DNA from: Nitrospirota bacterium
Lineage (GTDB): Bacteria; NPL-UPA2; JAADIA01
DNA: 5,554 nucleotides
Direction: 5' to 3'
Assembly: GCA_013151555.1 (NCBI GenBank)
Contig: JAADIA010000056.1
Span: forward strand, 1-5,554
The notes below the pieces were generated by a model. The model was not told where the DNA came from and did no database searches. It worked only from the letters and a program-made list of their open reading frames with translations. This document shows positions 1-5,554 of the stretch, in pieces. Position 1 is the stretch's first letter. Each line of letters starts with the position of its first letter. A program made the translations under genes and the position numbers.

Positions 1-80
1 CCATTGAAGGGATAAAGGCAAAGGAAGATGTGCTTGTTCACACGGGCAGAGGGTACACCGTTATCCCGGGAAAGAAATAA
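1..80 (+). CDS. C-terminal 25 codons of an unidentified protein (5' end outside window)
   Basis: A reading frame enters from the left edge (first full codon at position 3) and stops at TAA 78-80. It encodes a tail that begins IEGIKAKEDVLVHTGRGY and ends TVIPGKK. Its strand and its position ahead of recX suggest it is the preceding gene of the same cluster. RecA often precedes RecX, but this tail does not resemble a RecA C-terminus, which is normally acidic. I do not recognise the family from 25 residues. The basic GKK ending and lack of a hydrophobic segment suggest a soluble protein, but this is weak. That it is coding is inferred only from the open frame and its placement. Confidence 0.5.
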   Translation, partial: IEGIKAKEDVLVHTGRGYTVIPGKK

Positions 81-212
81 AATCTGAGCTTTGCAACTAT
101 TAGAGGAGGCAGAGTTTCTCAGAATTCGAGGATTCAAACTAACCGGGTTTAAGGATTTTTTCTCTCTGAACACTCTGTTTATATTTATGTGTAGACAGGA
201 TTAGCGATTGGG

Positions 213-857
213 ATGAAAAAAGTTATCACTGCTATCGAAAGGCAGAAACGTCATCCGAAAAGACGGTCTCTCTTTATCAATGACAAGTTTGTCTGCGGGC
301 TTGATGAAGAAATAGTCTTTGCTCTAAAACTAAAAGTAGGCCGGGAAATTGATGAAGAAGAAGTAAACCGGGCTATCTTTAAGGAGGAAGTGCGCAAAGT
401 CAGGGATTATGTCCTAAACTTGCTCACTTATCGTCCCCGCAGTTGTAAGGAGGTAAGAGATAAGCTTAAAGGAAAGAAGTATCGGGAAGAATTAATTGAG
501 GAAGTGATCGGTCAACTTCATAAGCTGGGTTTTCTTGATGACAGCAAGTTCGCCCATTCCTGGATGGAATCTCGTCTGTTGAATAAACCTATAGGAAGAA
601 GACTTCTTGAACAGGAACTGCGACAGAAGGGGATTGATGGAGAGATTATAGAAGAGGTCATTCAGGATGCTTTCAGCAAATGTAATGAAGAAGATTTAGC
701 TCTTACCTTAGCGAGAAAAAGATTGAAGATTTACTCCGAGCTGAATGATATTACCAGGAAACGGCGTCTCTATAGCTACTTGGGAAGAAGAGGTTTTTCC
801 CCGGAAACTATCTCCAGGATATTTGAACGGCTTAGAAAGGAAGATAAGCTAAAATGA
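213..857 (+). CDS. recX: Regulatory protein RecX
   Basis: RecX family, a cytoplasmic modulator of RecA that in studied bacteria binds the RecA filament and limits or reshapes its activity. The 214-residue product shows the family's repeated three-helix modules: YRPRSCKEVRDKL at residues 73-85, LGFLDDSKFAHSWMESR at 105-121, GRRLLEQELRQKGI at 128-141 and a C-terminal YSYLGRRGFSPETI near 187-200. A basic N-terminal extension (about residues 1-50) precedes the modules, so it is longer than the 166-residue E. coli protein and closer to the longer RecX forms. The ATG at 213 is preceded by AGGA at 197-200, about 12 bases away, which is longer than ideal. An in-frame TAG at 192-194 leaves no canonical start further upstream. 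Its stop overlaps the alaS start, so translation is probably coupled. recA itself is not seen in this window. Family assignment is confident from sequence; function is from family knowledge. Confidence 0.93.
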   Translation: MKKVITAIERQKRHPKRRSLFINDKFVCGLDEEIVFALKLKVGREIDEEEVNRAIFKEEVRKVRDYVLNLLTYRPRSCKEVRDKLKGKKYREELIEEVIGQLHKLGFLDDSKFAHSWMESRLLNKPIGRRLLEQELRQKGIDGEIIEEVIQDAFSKCNEEDLALTLARKRLKIYSELNDITRKRRLYSYLGRRGFSPETISRIFERLRKEDKLK

Positions 858-3469
858 CGGCAGATGAATTACGAAACAAGTATCTTACTTTTTTTGAAAA
901 CAGGGGACATTCCATAGTCCCTAGCGATTCTCTTGTTCCCCGGGATGATCCTACTTTGCTGTTTACCGGAGCTGGGATGAACCAATTCAAACCGATGTTC
1001 CTGGGTGAAATGAAGTTGGATTTCCGTCGGGCAACGACCTGCCAGAAATGTTTTCGCACTACCGACATCGAGAATGTGGGAAAGACGGCGCGTCATCTCA
1101 CTTTCCTGGAGATGCTGGGCAATTTTTCTTTCGGAGATTATTTCAAAGAAGAGGCTATCTCCTGGGCTTGGGAGTTCCTTACCCGGGAGCTTGGAATCCC
1201 TGGTGGGAAACTATGGATAAGCGTCTTCAAAGATGATGACGAATCTTTTGTTCTCTGGCAGAAGATAGGAATCCCTAAGGAAAGAATTGTGCGTCTGGGG
1301 GAAGAGGATAATTTCTGGGATATGGGACCTACCGGCCCTTGCGGTCCCTGTTCAGAGATAATCTTTGATACGGGGGAAGATAAAGGATGTGGCAAGGATA
1401 GCTGTGCCGTTGGCTGTAACTGCGACCGCTTTTTGGAGTTATGGAACCTTGTCTTCACCCAATTCAATAGACAGGAAGATGGAACTTTTAAACCTCTTCC
1501 CCGGAAGAATATCGATACCGGAATGGGATTGGAGAGAATCTTATATATCCTGGAAGACAAAGAAAATATCTTTGAGACCAGTATCCTCCAACCTATCATT
1601 GAAGAAATTCGTCAGGTTTCTGCAGGCAATGAAGAAATTCCTCTTCGGATAATCGCCGACCATCTCCGGGCTTCCACTTTTCTCATCGCTGATGGGGTCC
1701 TTCCTGCCAATGAGGGACGTGGGTATGTTCTGAGGAGGCTTATCAGAAGAGCTGTGCGTCAGGGAAAGACATTGGGAATAGATAAACCTTTTCTTTACCT
1801 TTTAACATCTACGGTAACTGATATTATGAAAGAAGCTTATCCTTATTTAGTTCCCCGTAACCAGCACATAGCGCAAGTGGTTCTCAGTGAAGAAGAGAGG
1901 TTTCAGGAAACCCTCCGGCAGGGGGTAGAGATTTTAGAAGAGATGCTCGAGGAATTGAAGAGAGGAAAGAAAAAAGAGATGCCGGGAGATCTCGTCTTCA
2001 AACTTTATGACACTTATGGTTTTCCCCTGAATCTTACCGAAGAATTAGCTGAAGAGAGCGGTTTCTCCGTAGATAGAGCCGGATTCGAGAAAGCGATGCG
2101 AAAACAACAAGAGTTAGCCCGAGCCAGCCGGGAGGGAGGGATAATTCAAAGTTCTTTAACTGTCTACAATCAACTCTCCGGGAAGTTGGGAAAGACAAAA
2201 TTCGTTGGTTACGAAACCGGAGAATGTGAGGTAAAGGTTCTGGCAATCTTAAAGAAAGGAGAAATAATAGAAACGGCTTCGGCTGGTGAGGAGGTAGAAA
2301 TTATCCTTGATAAAACTCCTTTCTATGGAGAATCCGGAGGACAGGTAGGAGATAGAGGCACGCTTACGAATGAGCAATTAAAAATAGAAATAACTGCTAC
2401 CCGGAAACCTTTGCCGGAACTTACAGTCCATCAAGGAAAAGTTGTCCGGGGGAAATTGTCCGGAGGAGAAGTTGTGAAAGCTTCCGTAGATAAAGAGCTA
2501 CGTCAGGACATTGCCGCAAACCATACTGCTACTCATCTTCTCCATAATGTCCTCCGCCAGGTTTTAGGAGAGCACGTAACTCAATCGGGGTCTTTAGTTG
2601 CCCCCGACCGGCTCCGTTTTGATTTTACTCATTTCAAGGCTGTCGATGCCCGGCAGTTGGACCGTATCGAAGAATTAGTTAACAAGAAAATAAGAGAGAA
2701 TGCCCCCGTAGGGGTTATTCATACCACGCTGAAAGATGCTCAGGATAAGGGAGCGATCGCTCTCTTTGGAGAGAAATATGGAGACAAGGTGCGTTTGGTG
2801 AAGATCGGAAATTATAGCCAGGAATTGTGTGGGGGCACTCATCTGCGGGCTACGGGGGAAATTGGCCTGTTCCGGATCGTAGGCGAGAGTTCTATCGCTT
2901 CAGGAGTAAGAAGGATAGAAGCTCTTACGGGAAGGGAAGCCTATCGAACAGTAAAAAAAGAAGTAGATACTCTTAAAGAGATAGGAAAAATTTTAAAGGC
3001 TCCTCCTTTGCAAACCTTATCCCGCGTGGAAGAGATATTGAAGACGGTTAAGGTTCTGGAAAAAGAGGTTGAGCGCCTGAGGAGCGGAGAAATTGTTGGC
3101 AAGGTGAACGATTTACTGAAAAGGGTAGAGATTGTTGAGGGAATAAAAGTAGTTATTGCTCAGATAGAAAGATCCGGACGGGAAGAGCTGCGTTCTCTTG
3201 TTGATTCCCTCAAAGAAAAGATGGGCTCAGGAGTAATAGTCCTCGGAACGGTTTTAGAGGGGAAAGCCGCTCTGGTGGCCGGGGCAACTAAAGATTTAGT
3301 TAAAAAGGGCCTTCATGCCGGCAAGATTGTTAAAGAAGCGGCAAAAATTACCGGAGGCAGCGGAGGAGGGCGAGAAGATTATGCCCAGGCCGGAGGTAAA
3401 GATCCTTCCAAATTGAACGAAGCTTTACAGAAAGTCCGGGATATCATAAGAGAACAGGTTGAAAAATAA
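854..3469 (+). CDS. alaS: Alanine--tRNA ligase (AlaRS)
   Basis: Charges tRNA-Ala with alanine using ATP and hydrolyses mischarged Ser/Gly-tRNA-Ala; cytoplasmic. The 871 residues are full length (E. coli 876). Class II catalytic core: GAGMNQFKPMFLG at 39-51, a motif 2 region from RATTCQKC (59-66) through EMLGNFSFGDYFK (86-98), DNFWDMGPTGPCGPCSEI at 152-169, and motif 3 GMGLERI at 223-229. The editing domain has HTATH (H557, H561) and CGGTH (C659, H663), the expected zinc ligands, all present. The C-terminal DHHA1 domain ends with a glycine-rich GGSGGGREDYAQAGGKD at 834-850. A cysteine cluster (C179, C184, C188, C190) lies in the insertion after GPCGPC, as in many bacterial AlaRS. The ATG overlaps the recX TGA (ATGA, 854-857), with AAGGA at 837-841 upstream. 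A repeat block starts at its stop codon. Identification is certain. Confidence 0.99.
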   Translation: MTADELRNKYLTFFENRGHSIVPSDSLVPRDDPTLLFTGAGMNQFKPMFLGEMKLDFRRATTCQKCFRTTDIENVGKTARHLTFLEMLGNFSFGDYFKEEAISWAWEFLTRELGIPGGKLWISVFKDDDESFVLWQKIGIPKERIVRLGEEDNFWDMGPTGPCGPCSEIIFDTGEDKGCGKDSCAVGCNCDRFLELWNLVFTQFNRQEDGTFKPLPRKNIDTGMGLERILYILEDKENIFETSILQPIIEEIRQVSAGNEEIPLRIIADHLRASTFLIADGVLPANEGRGYVLRRLIRRAVRQGKTLGIDKPFLYLLTSTVTDIMKEAYPYLVPRNQHIAQVVLSEEERFQETLRQGVEILEEMLEELKRGKKKEMPGDLVFKLYDTYGFPLNLTEELAEESGFSVDRAGFEKAMRKQQELARASREGGIIQSSLTVYNQLSGKLGKTKFVGYETGECEVKVLAILKKGEIIETASAGEEVEIILDKTPFYGESGGQVGDRGTLTNEQLKIEITATRKPLPELTVHQGKVVRGKLSGGEVVKASVDKELRQDIAANHTATHLLHNVLRQVLGEHVTQSGSLVAPDRLRFDFTHFKAVDARQLDRIEELVNKKIRENAPVGVIHTTLKDAQDKGAIALFGEKYGDKVRLVKIGNYSQELCGGTHLRATGEIGLFRIVGESSIASGVRRIEALTGREAYRTVKKEVDTLKEIGKILKAPPLQTLSRVEEILKTVKVLEKEVERLRSGEIVGKVNDLLKRVEIVEGIKVVIAQIERSGREELRSLVDSLKEKMGSGVIVLGTVLEGKAALVAGATKDLVKKGLHAGKIVKEAAKITGGSGGGREDYAQAGGKDPSKLNEALQKVRDIIREQVEK

Positions 3470-3550
3470 ACCACGGAAACACGGAAGAACGGAAACACGG
3501 AAAAAAATTAGAAAAAGAGTTATAAATTGAATTTCCGAGTTTCCGTGGTT
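3469..3550. repeat. Imperfect inverted repeat of the CCACGGAAAC family at the alaS 3' end
   Basis: The left arm 3469-3487 (AACCACGGAAACACGGAAG) pairs with the right arm 3532-3550 (TTTCCGAGTTTCCGTGGTT) at 17 of 19 positions across a 44-base A-rich spacer. The left arm starts inside the alaS TAA codon. In RNA this could form a long hairpin that protects or ends the alaS message, but no T-run follows the right arm, so it is not a classical intrinsic terminator. Short intergenic repeats of this look are common in many environmental bacterial genomes, from general knowledge; their role is unknown to me. Confidence 0.8.
3490..3519 (+). repeat. Direct repeat copy 1 (CGGAAACACGG + A-rich tail)
   Basis: This begins CGGAAACACGG, then an A-run, TTAG, and ends AAAAAGAG. 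It matches 3619-3651 apart from two substitutions and three single-base length differences. The unit sits in the loop and left side of the larger inverted structure. Confidence 0.65.
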
Positions 3551-3584
3551 AATTTGTATTTCTGTGCTTCCGTGGTTAAGTTTG
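3519..3584 (+). repeat. Upstream repeat copy A, shared with 5320-5386
   Basis: The first 37 bases (3519-3555) match 5320-5356 with a single mismatch. The following 29 bases match with six mismatches after one inserted T in the other copy. The block contains GTTATAAATT, TTTCCGAGTTTCCGTGG and a further degenerate unit CTTCCGTGGTT. It lies upstream of a binding-protein gene in both places, so it appears to be part of the duplicated segment. The shared TATAAA (3521-3526) could be a -10 element, but I see no matching -35 hexamer at standard spacing. Confidence 0.8.
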
Positions 3585-3618
3585 TATTTTCGAATTTCCG
3601 TAGTTGAAAGTAAAACCA

Positions 3619-3651
3619 CGGAGACACGGAAGAAAAAATTTAGAAAAGGAG
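3619..3651 (+). repeat. Direct repeat copy 2, ending in the ribosome binding site of the binding-protein gene
   Basis: This begins CGGAGACACGGAAG and ends TTTAGAAAAGGAG. Compared with the copy at 3490-3519, the last part reads AAAAGGAG instead of AAAAAGAG, and that single change creates the Shine-Dalgarno sequence of the next gene. The AACCACGGA at 3614-3622 is also the perfect inverse of TCCGTGGTT at 3569-3577, giving a second potential 9-base-pair stem. Confidence 0.65.
3646..3651 (+). promoter_or_regulatory. Ribosome binding site AAGGAG fixing the GTG start at 3658
   Basis: AAGGAG sits six bases before GTG 3658. It decides the start: the frame is open further upstream to a TTG at 3604, but those 18 codons lie in intergenic repeat DNA and would put a highly charged stretch (KVKPRRHGRKNLEKEKR) in front of the signal peptide. 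The downstream paralogue has the same GTG-AAG-AAC start with its own RBS. Confidence 0.85.
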
Positions 3652-3657
3652 AAACGT

Positions 3658-4914
3658 GTGAAGAACTCAATCAAGACCGCCGGGAAGATTTTTTTCTTAA
3701 CCGTATTCTTTCTGGCATCCACTTTTTTTACTCCTCCGCTTTTTGCGAGCGGAAAAAAGAAGATAGATCTTACTATCTGGACCCTTTTTAGTGGCGGGGG
3801 AGGTTTTATTATGACGGGTCTCATCGAACAGTTTAATAAAGAGCATCCAGATATTAATATAGAGGAGCAAAAAATTGAATGGGGAGCGTACTATACTAAA
3901 TTGTTAACGGCGCTGATATCCGGATATGCTCCGGATATTGCGGTTATGCATCTTGCTATTCTTCCGGACTATGCTTCCAAAGGAGTGCTGAATGATATAG
4001 GAAAAGATCTTCCCGCTGCCTTCAAAGATAATATTCTCAAAGAAGTAATAAACAGAGCTTATTATAAAGGGCAATTGTATGCGGTTCCAATAGATGCACA
4101 CCCCCTGGTCATGTACTATAACAAGAAAATTTTAAAGGAGGCAGGGCTGGTTAATGCCAGGGGAGAAGTGCTTCTGCCGAAGACCTGGGATGAGCTCTTC
4201 AAGTATGCCAAACAAATCAAGGATGTCACCGGTAAATGGGGACTGACCAGCGAAACAGGGGCGATGCTCGGAGAAAGATGGTGGATCTCTCTTTACTCTC
4301 AGTTAGGCGGGGTTTTTGATCCCCAAAAACATACTGTAGACGTTAAGATAGCTGCGAAAACATATGAAATGATCTTAAAATTTTACGAGCAAGGAGTTGC
4401 TTTTGCCGGCGGTGATTACGCAGAACATGAAACCATATTTATAAACGGTGGAACCGGCTATCATTTCAATGGGGTCTGGGGTATGGCGATATATCCAATT
4501 ACGAAGGGCTTGGAATTCGGGGTAACTTCCATACCGGCTATTCCGGGAAGTAAACCTTTTACAGAGACAGGCAGCCATTCTTTTGTCTTTCCCAAGAAGA
4601 GGGATAAAAAGAAATTAGCTGCTGCCCTTACCTTTGCCCAATGGTTGTCAGCGCATAGCCTTGAATGGGCAAAAGCAGGACAGATCCCTGTCAACAAGAC
4701 AGTATTAAATTCTGAAGCCCTTCTGAATCTTCCCATGAGGAAGGATTATATCGGTGTTGCCAAGAATGTTGTCTATCCACCCTCTATGAATGGTTATCCT
4801 CAGTTGAGAGAACAGATGTGGGAATTAGGACAGAGGGTAATAGAAAAAGATCTTACTCCTGAGGAAGCAGCGAAAGCTTTAAATAAAAAAATTAAAGAGA
4901 TTACAGAGGGATGA
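3658..4914 (+). CDS. Extracellular solute-binding protein, family 1 (carbohydrate ABC transporter type)
   Basis: This is the periplasmic ligand-capture component of a carbohydrate-type ABC importer (UgpB/MalE-like, family 1). The 418-residue product has a Sec leader: basic MKNSIKTAGK, hydrophobic IFFLTVFFLASTFFTPPLFA, probable cleavage after A30, with no lipobox cysteine, so it is probably free in a periplasm. The mature part opens with IDLTIWTLFSGGGGFIMTGL (36-55), followed by family-typical segments: HPDINIEEQKIEWGAYYTKLL (63-83), APDIAVMHLAILPDYASKGVL (91-111), YYKGQLYAVPIDAHPLVMYYNKK (135-157), LPKTWDELFKYAKQ (173-186), and GQIPVNKTVL (341-350) near the C-terminus. The ligand cannot be named; a sugar or sugar derivative is inferred from the family. 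No permease follows, only an ATGA-overlapping 16-codon frame and decayed sequence, so its partner subunits are probably elsewhere or beyond the paralogue at 5419. Confidence 0.92.
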   Translation: MKNSIKTAGKIFFLTVFFLASTFFTPPLFASGKKKIDLTIWTLFSGGGGFIMTGLIEQFNKEHPDINIEEQKIEWGAYYTKLLTALISGYAPDIAVMHLAILPDYASKGVLNDIGKDLPAAFKDNILKEVINRAYYKGQLYAVPIDAHPLVMYYNKKILKEAGLVNARGEVLLPKTWDELFKYAKQIKDVTGKWGLTSETGAMLGERWWISLYSQLGGVFDPQKHTVDVKIAAKTYEMILKFYEQGVAFAGGDYAEHETIFINGGTGYHFNGVWGMAIYPITKGLEFGVTSIPAIPGSKPFTETGSHSFVFPKKRDKKKLAAALTFAQWLSAHSLEWAKAGQIPVNKTVLNSEALLNLPMRKDYIGVAKNVVYPPSMNGYPQLREQMWELGQRVIEKDLTPEEAAKALNKKIKEITEG

Positions 4915-5049
4915 TAGAAAGAGTACGAGAGCAGCCGGGAGTAATATTTCCCCCGCATTAAAAAATTGTTAACAAGAAAATAAGAGAAAATGCAAAATTT
5001 CGGATTTTAACTTCTATCAAAGACTTGAACTCTAACCAGGGTATCTCTT

Positions 5050-5252
5050 CGGTCTCTTTTCCCTCTTACCCCCAAGGACCTGCAGCGGTTAAGGCATATC
5101 GCTAAGCTTGATTATTGCTTCTCTTATTGCCGGCTCTTCCTTGCTTATTCGCTCGGAGGGGGTTTTCTCTTCTGGGGAGGAGTTTTCGGATTTTCCCTGG
5201 CCGGGTTTTTCGGGGTAGGCTGGTGATAGCAATCTGGCGGTCTGGATTGTAA
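5050..5252 (+). pseudogene. Frameshifted remnant of the C-terminus of an AarF/UbiB (ABC1-type) kinase-like protein
   Basis: Four pieces in three frames line up, in the correct order, with what I know of AarF/UbiB tails, which have a short charged helix, two hydrophobic segments and a terminal RSGxL-like end. RSLFPLTPKDLQRL is at 5050-5091, ISLSLIIASLIAGSSLLIRS at 5096-5155, then VFGFSLAGFFGVG at 5182-5220, and finally LVIAIWRSGL with TAA at 5220-5252. The segment LIIASLIAGSSLLIR followed about 20 residues later by LAGxxG and IAIWRSG is the telling pattern. Roughly 40 residues that would normally separate PKDLQRL from the first hydrophobic helix seem missing. There is no start codon, no RBS and no kinase domain, so it cannot make a working protein. 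The match is from memory of the family, not from a search. Confidence 0.55.
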
Positions 5253-5319
5253 GTTCCTTGACAAGGTTACTTTTTTTATGGTAAAACCTAAACAGGAAAT
5301 AGCGTCGGTTATTAAAAAA

Positions 5320-5386
5320 GTTATAAATTAAATTTCCGAGTTTCCGTGGTTAATTTTGTCTTTCTATGTTTTCGTAGTTAATTTTG
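5320..5386 (+). repeat. Upstream repeat copy B, matching 3519-3584
   Basis: This is the second copy of the block found upstream of the first binding-protein gene. The first 37 bases differ at one position. The rest has six mismatches, mostly C to T and G to A changes (CTTCCGTGGTT has become TTTTCGTAGTT), plus one extra T. It lacks the right-hand CCACGGAGACACGGAAG unit, so copy B has 33 bases between its end and the downstream start codon's first base less one, against 73 in copy A. Confidence 0.8.
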
Positions 5387-5405
5387 ATAGTATCGCCAAA
5401 AATCT

Positions 5406-5412
5406 AAGGAGG
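5406..5412 (+). promoter_or_regulatory. Ribosome binding site AAGGAGG for the GTG start at 5419
   Basis: A perfect AAGGAGG lies six bases ahead of GTG 5419-5421, the same spacing as for the upstream paralogue, but here in sequence that is not part of the repeat. Confidence 0.85.
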
Positions 5413-5418
5413 AACATT

Positions 5419-5554
5419 GTGAAGAACTCAATCAAGGCCATCGGGAGTGTTTTTTTCTTAACTGTCTTCTTTCTGGCTTCAACGTTATTTGCTCCTCCTC
5501 TTTTTGCGGGCGGAAAAAAGAAGATAACTCTCAGTATGTGGACATTTTTTGGGG
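5419..5554 (+). CDS. Second extracellular solute-binding protein, paralogue of 3658-4914 (3' end outside window)
   Basis: The first 45 codons of a gene that runs off the right edge. The start is GTG, as in the upstream gene. The encoded leader MKNSIKAIGSVFFLTVFFLA is followed by STLFAPPLFAGGKKKI, with probable signal peptidase cleavage after A30 and no lipobox cysteine. It is 33/45 identical to the upstream binding protein without gaps. Six of the twelve differences fall in the nine residues 37-45, the start of the mature domain (ITLSMWTFFG against IDLTIWTLFS), so the leader is better conserved than the exposed part. By homology it is a periplasmic binding protein of a carbohydrate-type ABC importer. 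Whether it is intact, and whether permease genes follow it, cannot be seen here. Confidence 0.88.
   Translation, partial: MKNSIKAIGSVFFLTVFFLASTLFAPPLFAGGKKKITLSMWTFFG

Larger units (their letters stand above)
4915..5418. other. 504-base stretch with no intact gene: decayed and duplicated fragments
   Basis: Working through it: ATG 4911-4913 overlaps the binding-protein stop but its frame ends after 16 codons (TAA 4959-4961). Positions 4968-4993 repeat part of alaS at 25 of 26 bases. The same frame stays open from 4962 to TAA 5103-5105 without a convincing start. From about 5050 to 5252 there are frameshifted pieces resembling an AarF/UbiB C-terminus. The upstream repeat copy is at 5320-5386 and the RBS for the next gene at 5406-5412. 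About 5253-5319 shows nothing I can support beyond a lone TTGACA (5258-5263). Confidence 0.75.

Noticed and set aside
136-161. Possible intrinsic terminator before recX (AAAC...GTTT followed by a T-run)
   Set aside because: The stem is only four base pairs with a weak loop, and six bases lie between it and the T-run; not enough to call.
179-190. Unusual zinc site in AlaRS (cysteine cluster C179, C184, C188, C190, residue numbering)
   Set aside because: Similar cysteine-rich inserts after GPCGPC occur in many bacterial AlaRS, so it is not novel. The coordinates given are protein residues; in DNA it is about 1388-1423.
1138-1599. 153-codon minus-strand frame inside alaS
   Set aside because: It is antisense to a strongly conserved AlaRS catalytic region, and its translation has no recognisable motif; it is a shadow frame.
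3469-3651. CRISPR array
   Set aside because: Repeat units occur in both orientations, are degenerate, and have no regular spacers; no cas gene is in the window.
3604-3657. TTG start at 3604 adding 18 residues to the binding protein
   Set aside because: The extension is translated repeat DNA, has no RBS and would bury the signal peptide. GTG 3658 has AAGGAG at ideal spacing and matches the paralogue's start.
3425-3824. Minus- and plus-strand small frames rich in HG-T-EI-like repeats over the alaS/binding-protein gap
   Set aside because: They are translations of the CCACGG repeat units and overlap the real genes; they have no RBS and no family resemblance.
4934-4957. Possible terminator hairpin after the first binding-protein gene (CGGGAG...CCCCCG)
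   Set aside because: Only about four pairs form before a mismatch, and it is followed by A-rich rather than T-rich sequence.
5258-5286. Possible promoter with TTGACA at 5258-5263
   Set aside because: The -35 hexamer is perfect, but the sequence 17 bases on is GTAAAA and the better TATGGT lies only 13 bases away, so no credible -10 pairs with it.

Overview
The window looks like the chromosome of a diderm, probably uncultivated and anaerobic bacterium of moderate GC content. The diderm inference rests on a solute-binding protein with a Sec-type leader and no lipobox cysteine. The bacterial AlaRS, the RecX and the many CCACGGAAACACGGAA-type intergenic repeats do not fix the phylum. Nothing here indicates phage or plasmid.

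Layout. Positions 1-80 are the last 25 codons of an unidentified gene. After a 132-base gap come recX (213-857) and alaS (854-3469), joined by an ATGA stop/start overlap and so almost certainly co-transcribed. Directly at the alaS stop codon a 180-base block of inverted and direct repeats begins (3469-3651), ending in the ribosome binding site of the next gene. That gene (3658-4914, GTG start) encodes a complete 418-residue extracellular sugar-type ABC solute-binding protein. A 504-base stretch without an intact gene follows (4915-5418). It holds a 16-codon ATGA-coupled micro-ORF, a 26-base near-copy of a piece of alaS, a frameshifted remnant that reads like the extreme C-terminus of an AarF/UbiB (ABC1) kinase, and a second copy of the upstream repeat. 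The window ends inside a second gene (5419 onward) that is a clear paralogue of the first binding protein, duplicated in direct orientation with a period of about 1.76-1.80 kb.

How it fits together. The recX-alaS pair is a housekeeping module (recombination control and tRNA charging). The second half is a rearranged, duplication-prone locus: two tandem binding-protein genes share upstream repeat DNA and a nearly identical signal peptide, but no permease or ATPase gene lies between them. I found no new defence or enzymatic system. The parts most worth checking are the duplicated binding-protein cassette, the decayed AarF tail and the repeat family.
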